From Candidatus Thiodiazotropha sp. (ex Monitilora ramsayi) (GTDB lineage: Bacteria; Pseudomonadota; Gammaproteobacteria; Chromatiales; Chromatiaceae), in NCBI GenBank assembly GCA_025655575.1, contig JAHXIP010000001.1:62001-126000 (forward strand): a DNA stretch of 64,000 bases, written 5' to 3'. Both the position numbers and the translations under genes were made by a program. The notes beneath the pieces are model-generated. The model was given only the letters and a program-made list of their open reading frames with translations, searched no databases and was not told the origin of the DNA. Of this stretch, positions 18,023-27,443 are shown piece by piece (position 1 is the stretch's first letter; each line of letters begins with the position of its first letter).

Positions 18023-18075
18023 CACGGGGAAGTTACAGGCGGTATACCGCCGCTCCTAACCGCCTGAGAATGGGG

Positions 18076-18279
18076 TCAGCGATTATATTTCTTACGGAAT
18101 TTATCCACACGACCAGCTGTGTCTACGATCTTCTGCTTACCGGTATAAAACGGATGGCAGGAGGAGCAAACCTCAACATGGATCTCTTCCTGTTCCATGG
18201 TGGAACGGGTGATGAACTCATTGCCGCAGCTACATACGACCTTGATGTCCTCATACCGAGGATGAATATCTGCTTTCAT
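18076..18279 (-). CDS. rpmE: 50S ribosomal protein L31
   Basis: A 67-residue large-subunit ribosomal protein beginning [20 protein letters not shown]. The zinc-binding form is indicated by CSCG near residue 16 and [13 protein letters not shown] near residue 38, the C+ type of L31 rather than the zinc-free paralogue. It stands alone; between its stop and its terminator are two overlapping inverted repeats (GGCGGTATACCGCC at 18038-18051, and CAGGCGG at 18036 with CCGCCTG at 18060), which could form alternative stems. Confidence 0.97.
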   Translation of the reverse strand: MKADIHPRYEDIKVVCSCGNEFITRSTMEQEEIHVEVCSSCHPFYTGKQKIVDTAGRVDKFRKKYNR

Positions 18280-18378
18280 GACAGACTCGCTTAAATATCA
18301 GTAACCATGAATCCTCAGACCACATGGCAGAGGGAAGGCGCGGGATAATATGACACTTTTATCCCTAAGGCAAGGGCA

Positions 18379-18720
18379 TCATCGGGGTAGATTCTGCGGG
18401 AATGGGATGATTTCCGCCTTTTCACAGCGATCTACCGTTTGATCGCTGCTGTGCAGTAGACCCAACAGGCCCTGAGGACCCAACAAATGGTCCCACATCA
18501 TACCGGAGAGCCTGACACAGGCGCCCATGGGACTATGCCTACTACGCACCTGATCAATTCGCCATTGCAGCCTCCGCATACGGTCCTGCCTGTCGTGAGG
18601 CAGCGTCAGAATATAGGCATCAATGGCATTTTGACGCAGACGCTCAAATTCGGAAGGGTTAGTCTTTGCCAAACCGGTCAAATAGTCAAAATCCAGATTT
18701 TGCTGCGTAGCACGCTTCAT
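18379..18720 (-). CDS. DUF3135 family protein
   Basis: A 113-residue cytoplasmic protein. FDYLTGLAKTNPSEFERLRQ, then DRMRRLQWRIDQVR and SPMGACVRLSGMMWDHL, match the DUF3135 pattern known from Gammaproteobacteria; function unknown. The ATG at 18720 has GAGGG eight bases upstream; an in-frame GTG seven codons earlier is less likely. It is mostly helical with no export signal. Confidence 0.85.
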   Translation of the reverse strand: MKRATQQNLDFDYLTGLAKTNPSEFERLRQNAIDAYILTLPHDRQDRMRRLQWRIDQVRSRHSPMGACVRLSGMMWDHLLGPQGLLGLLHSSDQTVDRCEKAEIIPFPQNLPR

Positions 18721-18888
18721 AGGGCGACCCTCACTCCGCACTTTCTTTCAACCTAGCACAGTCAACCTTTGATGTCCCCGATACTGGTTCCTAAAGTCCC
18801 TTGATAGCACGGTATTTCAAACAAATTAACCATTTGTAATCAGTTGGTTAAAAACCCTCCCAATTGACTGACAATTTTTTGTCATCCG

Positions 18889-19173
18889 TTAACCCAAGAG
18901 AGGTTGCCCTGTATCTGCCCAGCGGGCCTCGACAATTCTATCAAGCCGGATCACGTAACGATCCCCGGCTTGAGTCTTCACGCGAAGGTACTCCGCCTGT
19001 GCCTCGGTGAAAACGTCTTCTACCACTACCCTGGTCCTCTGCAACAGATCCTCGTCTGTACGCCAGGAAAGATCGACCACTGCCTGCCGCATCGCGGCAA
19101 GTTGATACGTCTCATGCAAACCACAGGCAATCGGTTGATAGGGTGGTTTTGTCATTGGAACCTCTATGTACAT
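18889..19173 (-). CDS. rof: Rof-like Rho-binding antiterminator
   Basis: A 94-residue protein. The motif PPYQPIACGLHETYQLAAM near the N-terminus, then the beta-strand pattern DLLQRTRVVVEDVFTEAQAEYL and YVIRLDRIVEAR, fit the Rof/YaeO family. Rof binds the termination factor Rho and lowers Rho-dependent termination. There are two candidate starts, each with a Shine-Dalgarno: the ATG at 19173 (GGAG) and the ATG at 19155 (GAGG); the longer is listed. It is divergent from the H-NS-like gene by 93 bp, an interesting pairing because Rho and H-NS silence overlapping sets of genes. Confidence 0.82.
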   Translation of the reverse strand: MYIEVPMTKPPYQPIACGLHETYQLAAMRQAVVDLSWRTDEDLLQRTRVVVEDVFTEAQAEYLRVKTQAGDRYVIRLDRIVEARWADTGQPLLG

Positions 19174-19266
19174 GTTCACTTCTCCAAAGCAGTAACCAAG
19201 TTGCCAGGCTTGACAAAAACAACATAAAATCAGCGGGTTCAAGCAACTTAAGAGACCTGGAGCAGT

Positions 19267-19722
19267 ATGGCCAACATCAAAAAAGAGATTGAAACTCTAC
19301 GGGCAAAAATAGCACGTTTGGAGCAGGAGCAAGAAAAGGAGGAACAGCGGAAAAAGGCTCTCGACGCTGTACAAGCGGTAATCGACAAAACGCTCAGGGA
19401 GAATGGCATCTCCTTTGAAGCCTATATTCGCAGTAACTATACGCAAATCAAGCGGATAGTTGCCAAAATCGAGAAAAGGGGCGGCCCGTCTGATACCCCT
19501 CCCAAGCGTGTCATCAAGAAACGGGCTGCCGGCAAAAGGCGCAAGTCCCGTAAGGTCACAGTAACGATCAAGATCCCTGCAGGAAAGTATGGCAACCTGC
19601 CCGCCGAGCCCGATACGGTCTTCAACGTGAAAGAGAAGGGTCCGCGACCCAAGGCGCTCAAGTCCTACGCGGAAGAGATCGGGCTGGAAGCCTTTTTAGC
19701 GCAGTGCCGTCTCGATAAATAA
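19267..19722 (+). CDS. H-NS family nucleoid-associated protein
   Basis: A 151-residue DNA-binding protein. Residues 1-45 form the N-terminal coiled coil used for oligomerisation (KKEIETLRAKIARLEQEQEKEEQR). Residues 75-100 are a basic linker (KRVIKKRAAGKRRKSRKV). The C-terminal part has a strand pair and then NVKEKGPRPKALKSYAEE, resembling the GPRPKWL segment that follows the AT-hook-like loop of H-NS homologues. The exact QGR-type minor-groove motif is not evident. Likely a nucleoid organiser or silencer of foreign DNA. GGAG precedes the ATG. Confidence 0.8.
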   Translation: MANIKKEIETLRAKIARLEQEQEKEEQRKKALDAVQAVIDKTLRENGISFEAYIRSNYTQIKRIVAKIEKRGGPSDTPPKRVIKKRAAGKRRKSRKVTVTIKIPAGKYGNLPAEPDTVFNVKEKGPRPKALKSYAEEIGLEAFLAQCRLDK

Positions 19723-19767
19723 TAGAATCTTATCCTGTGGCGGCCGCATGTCAGGCTGGGAATGTAA

Positions 19768-22464
19768 TTATCCCCAGCTTGCCGGCCCCGCACCGGAACC
19801 GACCGACGAGATCGGCGAAGGTTTGACCACACCAAAACCCTGCGCATAATCAACACCGATATCAATCAGCTGCTCCAGAATCTGATCCGACTCCACATAT
19901 TCAGCAATCGTCTGTAATCCCATCAGGTGCCCGATCCGGTTGATCGACTCCACCATGGCATAGTCCACCGGGTCATTCAGCATATTTTGTACGAAGCTAC
20001 CGTCTATCTTGAGGTAGTCGACTGGCAGACTCTTCAGGTAGGCAAAGGAGGAGACGCCGGTGCCGAAGTCGTCAAGGGCAAAATGAAAACCTCGCCGTTT
20101 GAGTAGACTGATGAAACGGGTGGCCTGATCGAGCCGATTCACCACTGCTGTTTCCGTAATTTCAAAAGAGATCTTCTCAGCCGGCAGTCCAAACTCACGA
20201 AGTTGCTCCAGAATATACTCATGCAGGTTGCCATCGCCCAAGGACTGTCCGGAAAGATTAATCGCGCACAAGCCCAACTCCTCAAGTCGCCCGGGGTTGC
20301 GTGAGAGCCAACTGAAGGTATTACGGATCACCCACCGGTCCAGGCTGCCCATCAAGTTATATCGCTCTGCCGCTGGGATAAAGGCGCCAGGCAGCACATC
20401 GTTACCCGCTTCGTCCTGCATTCTTAGCAGCACTTCGACATGTTCATCACCAATAGCGTGACTTGCCAAAGACATGATCGGTTGCTGCAGCAGTCTGAAG
20501 CGTTCCTGCTGTATGGCGGATTCGATACGGTTGACCCAACGCATCTGCCCCTGCTGACGCGAGATCTCTTCATCGTAGGGACGGTAGACATGTAACCGAT
20601 TACGGCCCATGTCTTTTGCCACATAGCACGCCGTATCCGCCGCACTCAACACATTGTGGGGACTTTCCATATTTGGATCGATAACAGCCACACCGATACT
20701 CACGGCACAGGAAAAACTCCGGCCCTCCCAAGAGAATCTAAACCGTTTTACAGTGTCGAAAATTCGTTCAGTCACTCGCAACCCGGATTCAAGATCGCAC
20801 CGCTCCAGTAACAGACCGAACTCATCGCCACCCAACCGGGCAAGCACACCATCTGCACCAATGGCCTGACGCAGGTGATGGGACAGTTGCCGCAACATGG
20901 TATCTCCCGCCCCATGTCCACAGGTATCGTTGACCACCTTGAACTGATCCAGGTCCATGTAGCAAAGCACATGTTCGATGCCATAGTCCTTGGCATCGGC
21001 AAAGGCCTCCCGCAGACGCTGGTCGAAGGCGTGTCTATTCAGCAGATGGGTCAAGGGATCGTGACTGGCAAGAAAGCGCATCTCTCGCAACATGGACCGG
21101 GTTTCCGTCATGTCACGAAAGACGCTGACAGACCCCTGAACCTCACCATTCTCCACGATGGGATAGGTTGAGTACTCGACGGGAAAAACAGAATCATCTT
21201 GCCGGCGGAATGACTCATCCTTAACCTTCCTGGGCGCCTGTTGCTTCAACATACCTGCATTGAAAGGTTGCTGCGCAAGCTCAGGTAAGCGGATCAGCTT
21301 GTGGATCGGCTGGTGCTGCAATTGTGATTGCCGGTAACCCAGCATGCCTGCTGCAGCCTGATTGATAAAACTGCAACAGCCCGCCTTATCGACGCCGAAG
21401 ATACCCTCGCCTGTCGACTCCAACAGCAGACGCATCTGCCGGTTCAGTTGTGCGAGATTGTCTGAAGAGGCTTCAAGTTCACGGTGCGCTGCCTTGTGTG
21501 CCTGAGTTCTCTCATAGTTCTCCATGGCAAAAGCAAGATCAGAGACAACCTCCTCCAACAGATCGCGAATGGCGTCATCGAAATAGTTCTCTTGTTCTGC
21601 ATATACCGCCAGCACAGCTTTGACCTGAGAGTTAAGGCTGATGGGGAACACCGCGGCAGACTGGCCAATATTCGAACCCACAGAGAGGTGCCATGTGGTG
21701 TCGTCTGATTGCCAATCGATCTCATCGATAATCACTGGACAGTTTCCCGCGACGGACACACCGAGGGGATTATCCAGATCGAGCGAAATTACAGACTTTG
21801 CCACCAAGTCCCCACTGATATTCGCTGATGTCAGTGGCTGAATCTCATTTTCCGCTTGCTTAACCTCGCCAATCCAAGCTGCGGTAAAGCCACCGTAAGT
21901 GACGGCAATCTGGCAGAAACGCTCGAAAATAGCTTGCGATGATTCGTTTCGAATGATCGTCTTGTTGGTATGTGAAAGTACCGAGTAGAGTCCCTTCTGC
22001 CGGTTGAGTGCCAACTCCTTTTGAACGATCTCATCTGCGAGGAGGCTTAAGCTTTGACTTAAGTCTTCAAATTCACTGCTATCCGATAAGTCGGTGGCTG
22101 CATCATAGTTTCCCCGGCCCATCTCGTCGACCACCTGCTTAAACCGCACCATGGGGGTAAGCAGTGTTTTATCCAGTAACCATGAGAGCACGACGAATAC
22201 CAACAGAAGGCCAACACCCTGTGTTAACAGATTCTGCTGCAATACACTTGTCAATCCGCTAAAGGAAGGTAGGGATGGTGCTTGACTGCCCTGCGGCTTA
22301 TCTCCAGGCTGAAGGACAAGCTCGCTTTGTGCCGCACTGGCTTGCTGCTGAACAGCCTCGAGAGCATCCGCCTGGACCCGCCTATGCTCGAGGAAGACCT
22401 GTACCAAGAAAAGGCACAGAAATAGGATCGCAATGGCGAGGATAGTTCTGTTTCTAAGCCGCAT
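19768..22464 (-). CDS. Membrane-bound HAMP-GAF-PAS-GGDEF-EAL protein
   Basis: An 898-residue cyclic-di-GMP enzyme. Membrane helices lie at about 8-25 and 82-98, with a short periplasmic loop between. A HAMP domain follows (LLTPMVRFKQVVDEMGRGNY), then a GAF-like domain (about 165-320), a PAS domain (about 345-470), GGDEF and EAL. The GGDEF site is intact (RLGGDEFGLLLE at about 541). The EAL signature reads EVLLRM near residue 678, a variant accepted in active enzymes, and DDFGTGVSSFAYLKSLPVDYLKIDGSFV-type metal and catalytic residues are present. Both synthesis and breakdown of c-di-GMP are therefore possible. It converges with the H-NS-like gene; a short hairpin spans its stop (19753-19780). 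Confidence 0.93.
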   Translation of the reverse strand: MRLRNRTILAIAILFLCLFLVQVFLEHRRVQADALEAVQQQASAAQSELVLQPGDKPQGSQAPSLPSFSGLTSVLQQNLLTQGVGLLLVFVVLSWLLDKTLLTPMVRFKQVVDEMGRGNYDAATDLSDSSEFEDLSQSLSLLADEIVQKELALNRQKGLYSVLSHTNKTIIRNESSQAIFERFCQIAVTYGGFTAAWIGEVKQAENEIQPLTSANISGDLVAKSVISLDLDNPLGVSVAGNCPVIIDEIDWQSDDTTWHLSVGSNIGQSAAVFPISLNSQVKAVLAVYAEQENYFDDAIRDLLEEVVSDLAFAMENYERTQAHKAAHRELEASSDNLAQLNRQMRLLLESTGEGIFGVDKAGCCSFINQAAAGMLGYRQSQLQHQPIHKLIRLPELAQQPFNAGMLKQQAPRKVKDESFRRQDDSVFPVEYSTYPIVENGEVQGSVSVFRDMTETRSMLREMRFLASHDPLTHLLNRHAFDQRLREAFADAKDYGIEHVLCYMDLDQFKVVNDTCGHGAGDTMLRQLSHHLRQAIGADGVLARLGGDEFGLLLERCDLESGLRVTERIFDTVKRFRFSWEGRSFSCAVSIGVAVIDPNMESPHNVLSAADTACYVAKDMGRNRLHVYRPYDEEISRQQGQMRWVNRIESAIQQERFRLLQQPIMSLASHAIGDEHVEVLLRMQDEAGNDVLPGAFIPAAERYNLMGSLDRWVIRNTFSWLSRNPGRLEELGLCAINLSGQSLGDGNLHEYILEQLREFGLPAEKISFEITETAVVNRLDQATRFISLLKRRGFHFALDDFGTGVSSFAYLKSLPVDYLKIDGSFVQNMLNDPVDYAMVESINRIGHLMGLQTIAEYVESDQILEQLIDIGVDYAQGFGVVKPSPISSVGSGAGPASWG

Positions 22465-22680
22465 CGCTCAGTCGTAGCTCTGGTATACCATCCCCATTGG
22501 GGACAGAAATCGACTGGAATAAAAGGACACCCCATATCTGGCGCAGTCCCTGCGAAGCAGCTCGCGTTTCCAGTTTTAACGAGAGGTTGCGACAGCTCCC
22601 TGGCAAAACAGATTGTTAAATCATGACAATCAATTGTTAATTTAATGCTTTATGTGAACTATGTCCATTCAACATTAAAA

Positions 22681-23829
22681 TTAGTCGTTAACCCTAAATA
22701 ATCCCAACAGATCATTTAGGAATCTCAATCCCAAAGGCGTGGCATAAAGCCTTTCGCTGTCGGGACTCAATAACCCTAACCGCTTGGCTTCAGACAGGGC
22801 TTCGCTGATCTCATTCAAGGACACATCTGTCATCTGCTGGAACAGTGGGCGCTCCACCCCCATCGTCAGACGCAAGGCATTCATCATAAATTCAATGACT
22901 CTATCTTCAGGCAGGAGTTCACGACTTCCCAGCAGGGCGTCACCCTGAGACAAGCTTGATAGGTAACTCCCGGGATGGCGCTGTTTCCAACGGCGCTCAA
23001 TGTTGCCATCGATGCCTGTCACCTTTGCGTGAGCACCGGCGCCAATCCCCAGATAGTCGCCGAAACGCCAGTAATTCAGATTATGCAGACACTGCCCTCC
23101 AGGCCGGGCAAAGGCAGAGATTTCATACTGCTCAAAACCGGCATTGACAAGAAGCTTCTGTCCCGCCTGCTGCATCTCCCAGATCAAATCTTCCATCGGC
23201 AACGCTGGTGGCTGCCGGTGAAAGCGCGTATTCGGCTCCAGGGTCAGCTGATAGTAAGAAAGGTGTTCTGTCGCCAGATCGATCGCCGTCTGCAGATCCA
23301 CCATTGCCATCTTATGGGTCTGCATCGGCAGACCGAACATCAGATCGAGATTGATGCGTTCGAACCCTGCTTCTTTCGCGCTTTCCACCGCGCTCACCGC
23401 CTCCGCTGCAGTATGAATACGTCCCAGGGCCTGCAGGCTCTCATCATGGAAGCTCTGTACACCGAGAGAGAGGCGATTGACACCGGCATCCCGATAACCT
23501 GCAAAGTGGGATGCCTCCAACGTACCCGGATTGCCCTCCATGGTGATCTCGATCGCTTCCTCCAGCACCAGCTGTTTTCGTACCCCTGTCAGTAATCGCC
23601 CAATAGCTGCCGGTGTGAAAAGGCTAGGCGTGCCGCCACCGATAAATATCGACTGCAAGGGCCTGTCTAAAGTCAGTGGCGCTTCCAGTGCCAAATCTGT
23701 CAGCAGGGCATCTATATAGGCTGACTCATCCAGTGCATCACCCACTGCATGGGAGTTGAAATCGCAGTAGGGGCACTTACGTACACACCAGGGAATATGG
23801 ATGTAGAGAGAGAGGGGGGGGAGCTTCAA
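22681..23829 (-). CDS. hemW: Radical SAM haem chaperone HemW
   Basis: A 382-residue HemN-like protein that binds haem and delivers it to respiratory enzymes rather than oxidising coproporphyrinogen. The SAM cluster cysteines are C15, C19 and C22 in PWCVRKCPYCDF. The HNxxYW signature that separates HemW from HemN is present as HNLNYWRFGDYLGIGAGAH. The C-terminal domain has the winged-helix-like RVIEFMMNALRL. The usual partner rdgB is not adjacent; upstream on the same strand lies the TRAP binding protein gene, 139 bp away and separated by a terminator-like hairpin. Confidence 0.93.
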   Translation of the reverse strand: MKLPPLSLYIHIPWCVRKCPYCDFNSHAVGDALDESAYIDALLTDLALEAPLTLDRPLQSIFIGGGTPSLFTPAAIGRLLTGVRKQLVLEEAIEITMEGNPGTLEASHFAGYRDAGVNRLSLGVQSFHDESLQALGRIHTAAEAVSAVESAKEAGFERINLDLMFGLPMQTHKMAMVDLQTAIDLATEHLSYYQLTLEPNTRFHRQPPALPMEDLIWEMQQAGQKLLVNAGFEQYEISAFARPGGQCLHNLNYWRFGDYLGIGAGAHAKVTGIDGNIERRWKQRHPGSYLSSLSQGDALLGSRELLPEDRVIEFMMNALRLTMGVERPLFQQMTDVSLNEISEALSEAKRLGLLSPDSERLYATPLGLRFLNDLLGLFRVND

Positions 23830-23886
23830 GACGTTTTCATCAGGTTAAACGGCTGGGGATTTGATAACGCCAAGTACGCGGAGAAA

Positions 23887-23932
23887 CGTGGTGCGCGCAA
23901 AGTGAATAACGATTCACCCTTTGCGTACCACG
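23887..23932 (-). terminator. Long imperfect hairpin after the TRAP binding protein gene
   Basis: CGTGGT, CGCAAAG and TGAAT on one side pair with ATTCA, CTTTGCG and ACCACG on the other around a four-base loop; small internal mismatches occur. On the minus strand it is followed by TTTCTCC. It is a likely terminator of the binding-protein transcript ahead of hemW. Confidence 0.5.
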
Positions 23933-23968
23933 ATTCCTTTCGCTCTTCACATGACAAGGCTCAGAAGA

Positions 23969-25054
23969 TCAAGCCTTGTCCCGGGCTTTCAGATAGGCGA
24001 AATCGGAGATGGAACCCCACTCCCGCGAACCTTTGAGAAAACCCATGTAAGAGTCATAGACCTTTTTCGCGAAGTCGTCCTTACCAGCCAGCTCCTCCAC
24101 CACTTCGCGGGAGAACCTACGCAGCGTCTCCAGCACATCGTCCGGATAGGTGCGGATATCGACCTTGTGCTTCTCCACCAGGGTCTTGAGTGCCGCGGGA
24201 TTACGTGCCGTGTACTCCGCCAGCATCTCTTGATTGGCGATCTTGCAGGCATTGTGCACGATGGCCTGCAGGTCCTTGGGCAGGGCTTCGAAGGCCTTCT
24301 TATTAATCAGCGCCTCAAGGGTGGTGCCGGGCTCGTGAAATCCCGGGTAGTAGTAGTACTTGGCCGCCTTGAAGAGGCCGAAGGCCAGGTCATTGTAAGG
24401 ATTGACCCACTCTGTAGCATCGATGGCGCCGGACTGTAGAGAGGTAAAGAGCTCACCCCCCGGCAGGTTGACCGGTGTACCGCCGGCACGTTTCAGCACC
24501 TCACCGCCCAGGCCGGGTATGCGCATCTTCAGTCCCTTGAGATCGCTAACGCTGTTAATCTCTTTATTGAACCAGCCACCCATCTGCATGCCGGTGTTCC
24601 CGCCAGGTGCGGGAATTAGACCAAAGGGCTCGTAGAGCTCACGCCACATCTCAACACCGCCACCGAAGTAGAGCCAGCCGTTCATCTCCTGCGCGGTCAG
24701 CCCGAAGGGAACGGTGGAGAAGAACTGGGCGGTCTCAGTCTTGCCTTTCCAGTAGTAAGCCGCACCGTGACCCATCTCCGCCGTGCCACGGGAAACCGCA
24801 TCGAATACCTCAAAGGCCGGTACCAACTCTTTGGCGCCATAGACCTTAACGTGCATGCGACCACCGCTCATCTCATTGATGACTTCGGCGAGTTTGTTGG
24901 CCCCTGTTCCAAGGCCGGGGAAATTCTTTGGCCAGGTGGTAACCATTTTCCACTTGATATCCGCCTTGGCCTCCGCTGCCTGCATACCTGCCAAGCCCGC
25001 ACTTGCGGCGAGGGCGCCTGCACCGACGTTTCTGATAAATTCACGACGTTTCAT
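23969..25054 (-). CDS. TRAP transporter substrate-binding protein (DctP type), orphan
   Basis: A 361-residue periplasmic binding protein. The N-terminus MKRREFIRNVGAGALAASAG is a Tat-type signal (RREF). The mature part has KWKMVTTWPKNFPGLG, MGHGAAYYWKG and KGLKMRIPGLGGEVLKRAGGTPVNLPGGEL, characteristic of DctP-family binding proteins for organic acids, and the subgroup often annotated as binding mannitol, chloroaromatic or 2-keto acids. No membrane subunits (dctQ, dctM) are adjacent, so its permease must be elsewhere or it serves another function. The ligand is unknown. GGAG precedes the ATG. Confidence 0.92.
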   Translation of the reverse strand: MKRREFIRNVGAGALAASAGLAGMQAAEAKADIKWKMVTTWPKNFPGLGTGANKLAEVINEMSGGRMHVKVYGAKELVPAFEVFDAVSRGTAEMGHGAAYYWKGKTETAQFFSTVPFGLTAQEMNGWLYFGGGVEMWRELYEPFGLIPAPGGNTGMQMGGWFNKEINSVSDLKGLKMRIPGLGGEVLKRAGGTPVNLPGGELFTSLQSGAIDATEWVNPYNDLAFGLFKAAKYYYYPGFHEPGTTLEALINKKAFEALPKDLQAIVHNACKIANQEMLAEYTARNPAALKTLVEKHKVDIRTYPDDVLETLRRFSREVVEELAGKDDFAKKVYDSYMGFLKGSREWGSISDFAYLKARDKA

Positions 25055-25271
25055 AGATCACTCCTTTTCTACTCTTCTATTTGTATTTGGTGGTCTTAAA
25101 GCCTGGGCTGCCAGTACGCTATCGAGCAGAGACCTCATCCCGCTTGATCGGACAGCAACCTGAGTCTAAAAATATAACGCAGCTTGGGCAGAAAAATGTA
25201 AAAAGTCGCACAGCACCCCTCTGCGAGAAGGCTGTACCAGTGGTTTTTTCCGGGGAATGAGCAATCCCAAG

Positions 25272-27434
25272 TCAGACTGAAGAGAGGTTGGCGTAGGCTA
25301 CCACCAGCCATTTGCTGCCAACTTCCTCGAAATTGACCTGCACCCGGGCACTGCGTCCCTGGCCTTCGGCGTTGAGCACCACCCCTTCACCGAACTTGGC
25401 ATGCCGTACCCGCTGACCCAGGTTGAAACCGCTGATTTCCACCGTATCCTGGTAGGGCGACCCACCGTATAGGGGCTGGCTGATAGACGGCCCACCTCGT
25501 ACTTCCCGCATCAACTCCGAGGGGATCTCGCGGATGAAGCGAGAGGGCAGGGGATAGTTCTCACTGCCGTGCAGCCGGCGGCTCTCCGCATGGGAGAGAT
25601 AGAGCACCTGCATGGCGCGGGTCATTCCCACATAGCAGAGCCTGCGCTCCTCTTCCAGACGCGTCGGGTCATCGGATGACATGCTGTGGGGGAAGAGTCC
25701 CTCCTCCACGCCGACCAGAAATACCAACGGGAACTCCAGTCCCTTGGCCGAGTGCAGGGTCATCAGCTGCACACAATCCTCATAGGGATCACCTTGAGTA
25801 TCGCCCGCCTCCAGCGCCGCATGGGAGAGAAAGGCAGAGAGTTCATCCATCTCCTCATCCGCCTCTGCCTCATAGGTAAATTGGCGGGTGGCGTTAACCA
25901 ACTCCTCCAGATTCTCCTTGCGGTCGACGCCTTTGCCGTCCCGGCTCTTCTCGAAGTGTTCAGGCAAACGGCTGGCGCTGAGGACCTGCTCAACCTTCCC
26001 CGGCAGACTGAGGTCTTGTACCTCGACTTGCAGCTCCTCCACCAGATCAAGAAATCCCCGGAGTGCTGTGGATGCCCGCTTGGGCATGGCCCCTCCCTTC
26101 AATAGATCCGATGCGGCCTGCCAGAGCGGACAGTCAAAATCCCGCGCATGCGCCCGCACCGCATCGATGGTCTTCGCTCCGATGCCTCTGGGCGGCATAT
26201 TGACCGCCCGCTCGAAGGCCCCATCATCCTGCGGATTGTTAAGCAGACGCAGGTAGGCCAGCGCATCCTTGATCTCGGCCCGTTCGAAAAAGCGTAGGCC
26301 ACCATAGACCCGATATGGGATTGCCGACTGGATCAGCGCCTCCTCAAACAACCGGGACTGGGCTGTCGTGCGATAGAGAATAGCCGCCTCAGTCCTGGCA
26401 TGCCCCTCTTGTATATACTGGCGGATTCGCTCCACCACGAAACGGGCCTCGTCGATCTCGTTAAAGGCGGTATAGAGGTTGATCGGCTCCCCCTCTCCAT
26501 CTTCGGTCCAGAGCTGTTTGCCGAGACGCGAGGTGTTGTTGTTGATCAGCGCATTGGCGGCATTCAGAATATTGCCGGTAGAACGGTAATTCTGCTCCAG
26601 CCGTACCAACTGGGTCGCTTGATGCTGTGTCTGAAGATTCTGAATATTCTCCACCCGCGCCCCACGCCAGCCGTAGATCGACTGATCGTCATCACCCACC
26701 ACAAAGAGGTTGTTGCGCTGCCCGGAAAGCAATTGCAGCCATGCATACTGAATCGCATTGGTATCCTGAAACTCGTCTACCAGCACATGATGGAAACGCT
26801 CCTGATAGTGTTGCAGCACATCCGGCCTCTCACGCCATAATTCATGTGCCCGTAGCAGCAATTCTGCGAAATCCACCGAGCCACCACGTTCACAGGTAGC
26901 CTGGTACTCACTATAAAGGCGGATCATCTGCCGCTGATAGGGATCGCCACCGTCATCCAGATGCTGGGGTCGCAAACCCTCGTCCTTTTTGCCATTGATG
27001 AACCACTGAACTTGGCGGGGTGGCCAGCGCGCATCGTCCAGATCGAGGCTCTTCAGAAGACGCTTGATCATGCGAAACTGATCGTCAGAATCGAGAATCT
27101 GGAACGACTGGGGCAGCCCCGCCTCTTTCCAGTGGGCGCGCAGCAGGCGATGCGCCAGTCCGTGAAAGGTGCCAACCCACATCCCACCAAGGGGCTGACC
27201 CAGCAGCTCCTCGATGCGTTGACGCATCTCTTTCGCAGCCTTATTGGTGAAGGTCACCGCCATCACCGACCAGGGGGAGGCATTCTCTACCGCCAACAGC
27301 CAGGCAATACGATGCACCAGCACACGGGTCTTGCCGCTGCCGGCACCGGCCAGTACCAGCAGGTTACCCACCGGAGCGGTGACCGCTTCGCGTTGAGCAT
27401 CGTTCAGGGGATCGAGTATCAGTGAGACATCCAT
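25272..27434 (-). CDS. uvrD: DNA helicase II
   Basis: A 720-residue superfamily 1A 3'-5' helicase that unwinds DNA in nucleotide-excision and mismatch repair. GAGSGKT at residues 30-36 is the Walker A motif; VDEFQDTN, GDDDQSIYGWRGA, QNYRST, TLHSAKGLEF and YVGMTRAM are the remaining helicase motifs in order. The C-terminal region ends in a Tudor-like RVRHAKFGEGVVLNAEGQG segment that contacts RNA polymerase in UvrD and PcrA. The ATG has no obvious ribosome site; the 287-bp inverted-repeat element begins only nine bases upstream, so uvrD expression is probably driven from within or across that element. Confidence 0.96.
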   Translation of the reverse strand: MDVSLILDPLNDAQREAVTAPVGNLLVLAGAGSGKTRVLVHRIAWLLAVENASPWSVMAVTFTNKAAKEMRQRIEELLGQPLGGMWVGTFHGLAHRLLRAHWKEAGLPQSFQILDSDDQFRMIKRLLKSLDLDDARWPPRQVQWFINGKKDEGLRPQHLDDGGDPYQRQMIRLYSEYQATCERGGSVDFAELLLRAHELWRERPDVLQHYQERFHHVLVDEFQDTNAIQYAWLQLLSGQRNNLFVVGDDDQSIYGWRGARVENIQNLQTQHQATQLVRLEQNYRSTGNILNAANALINNNTSRLGKQLWTEDGEGEPINLYTAFNEIDEARFVVERIRQYIQEGHARTEAAILYRTTAQSRLFEEALIQSAIPYRVYGGLRFFERAEIKDALAYLRLLNNPQDDGAFERAVNMPPRGIGAKTIDAVRAHARDFDCPLWQAASDLLKGGAMPKRASTALRGFLDLVEELQVEVQDLSLPGKVEQVLSASRLPEHFEKSRDGKGVDRKENLEELVNATRQFTYEAEADEEMDELSAFLSHAALEAGDTQGDPYEDCVQLMTLHSAKGLEFPLVFLVGVEEGLFPHSMSSDDPTRLEEERRLCYVGMTRAMQVLYLSHAESRRLHGSENYPLPSRFIREIPSELMREVRGGPSISQPLYGGSPYQDTVEISGFNLGQRVRHAKFGEGVVLNAEGQGRSARVQVNFEEVGSKWLVVAYANLSSV

Positions 27435-27443
27435 GGGAGTATT

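Noticed and set aside
18101..18109. Perfect DnaA box TTATCCACA
   Set aside because: A single copy inside rpmE coding sequence, with no cluster of boxes or AT-rich unwinding region.
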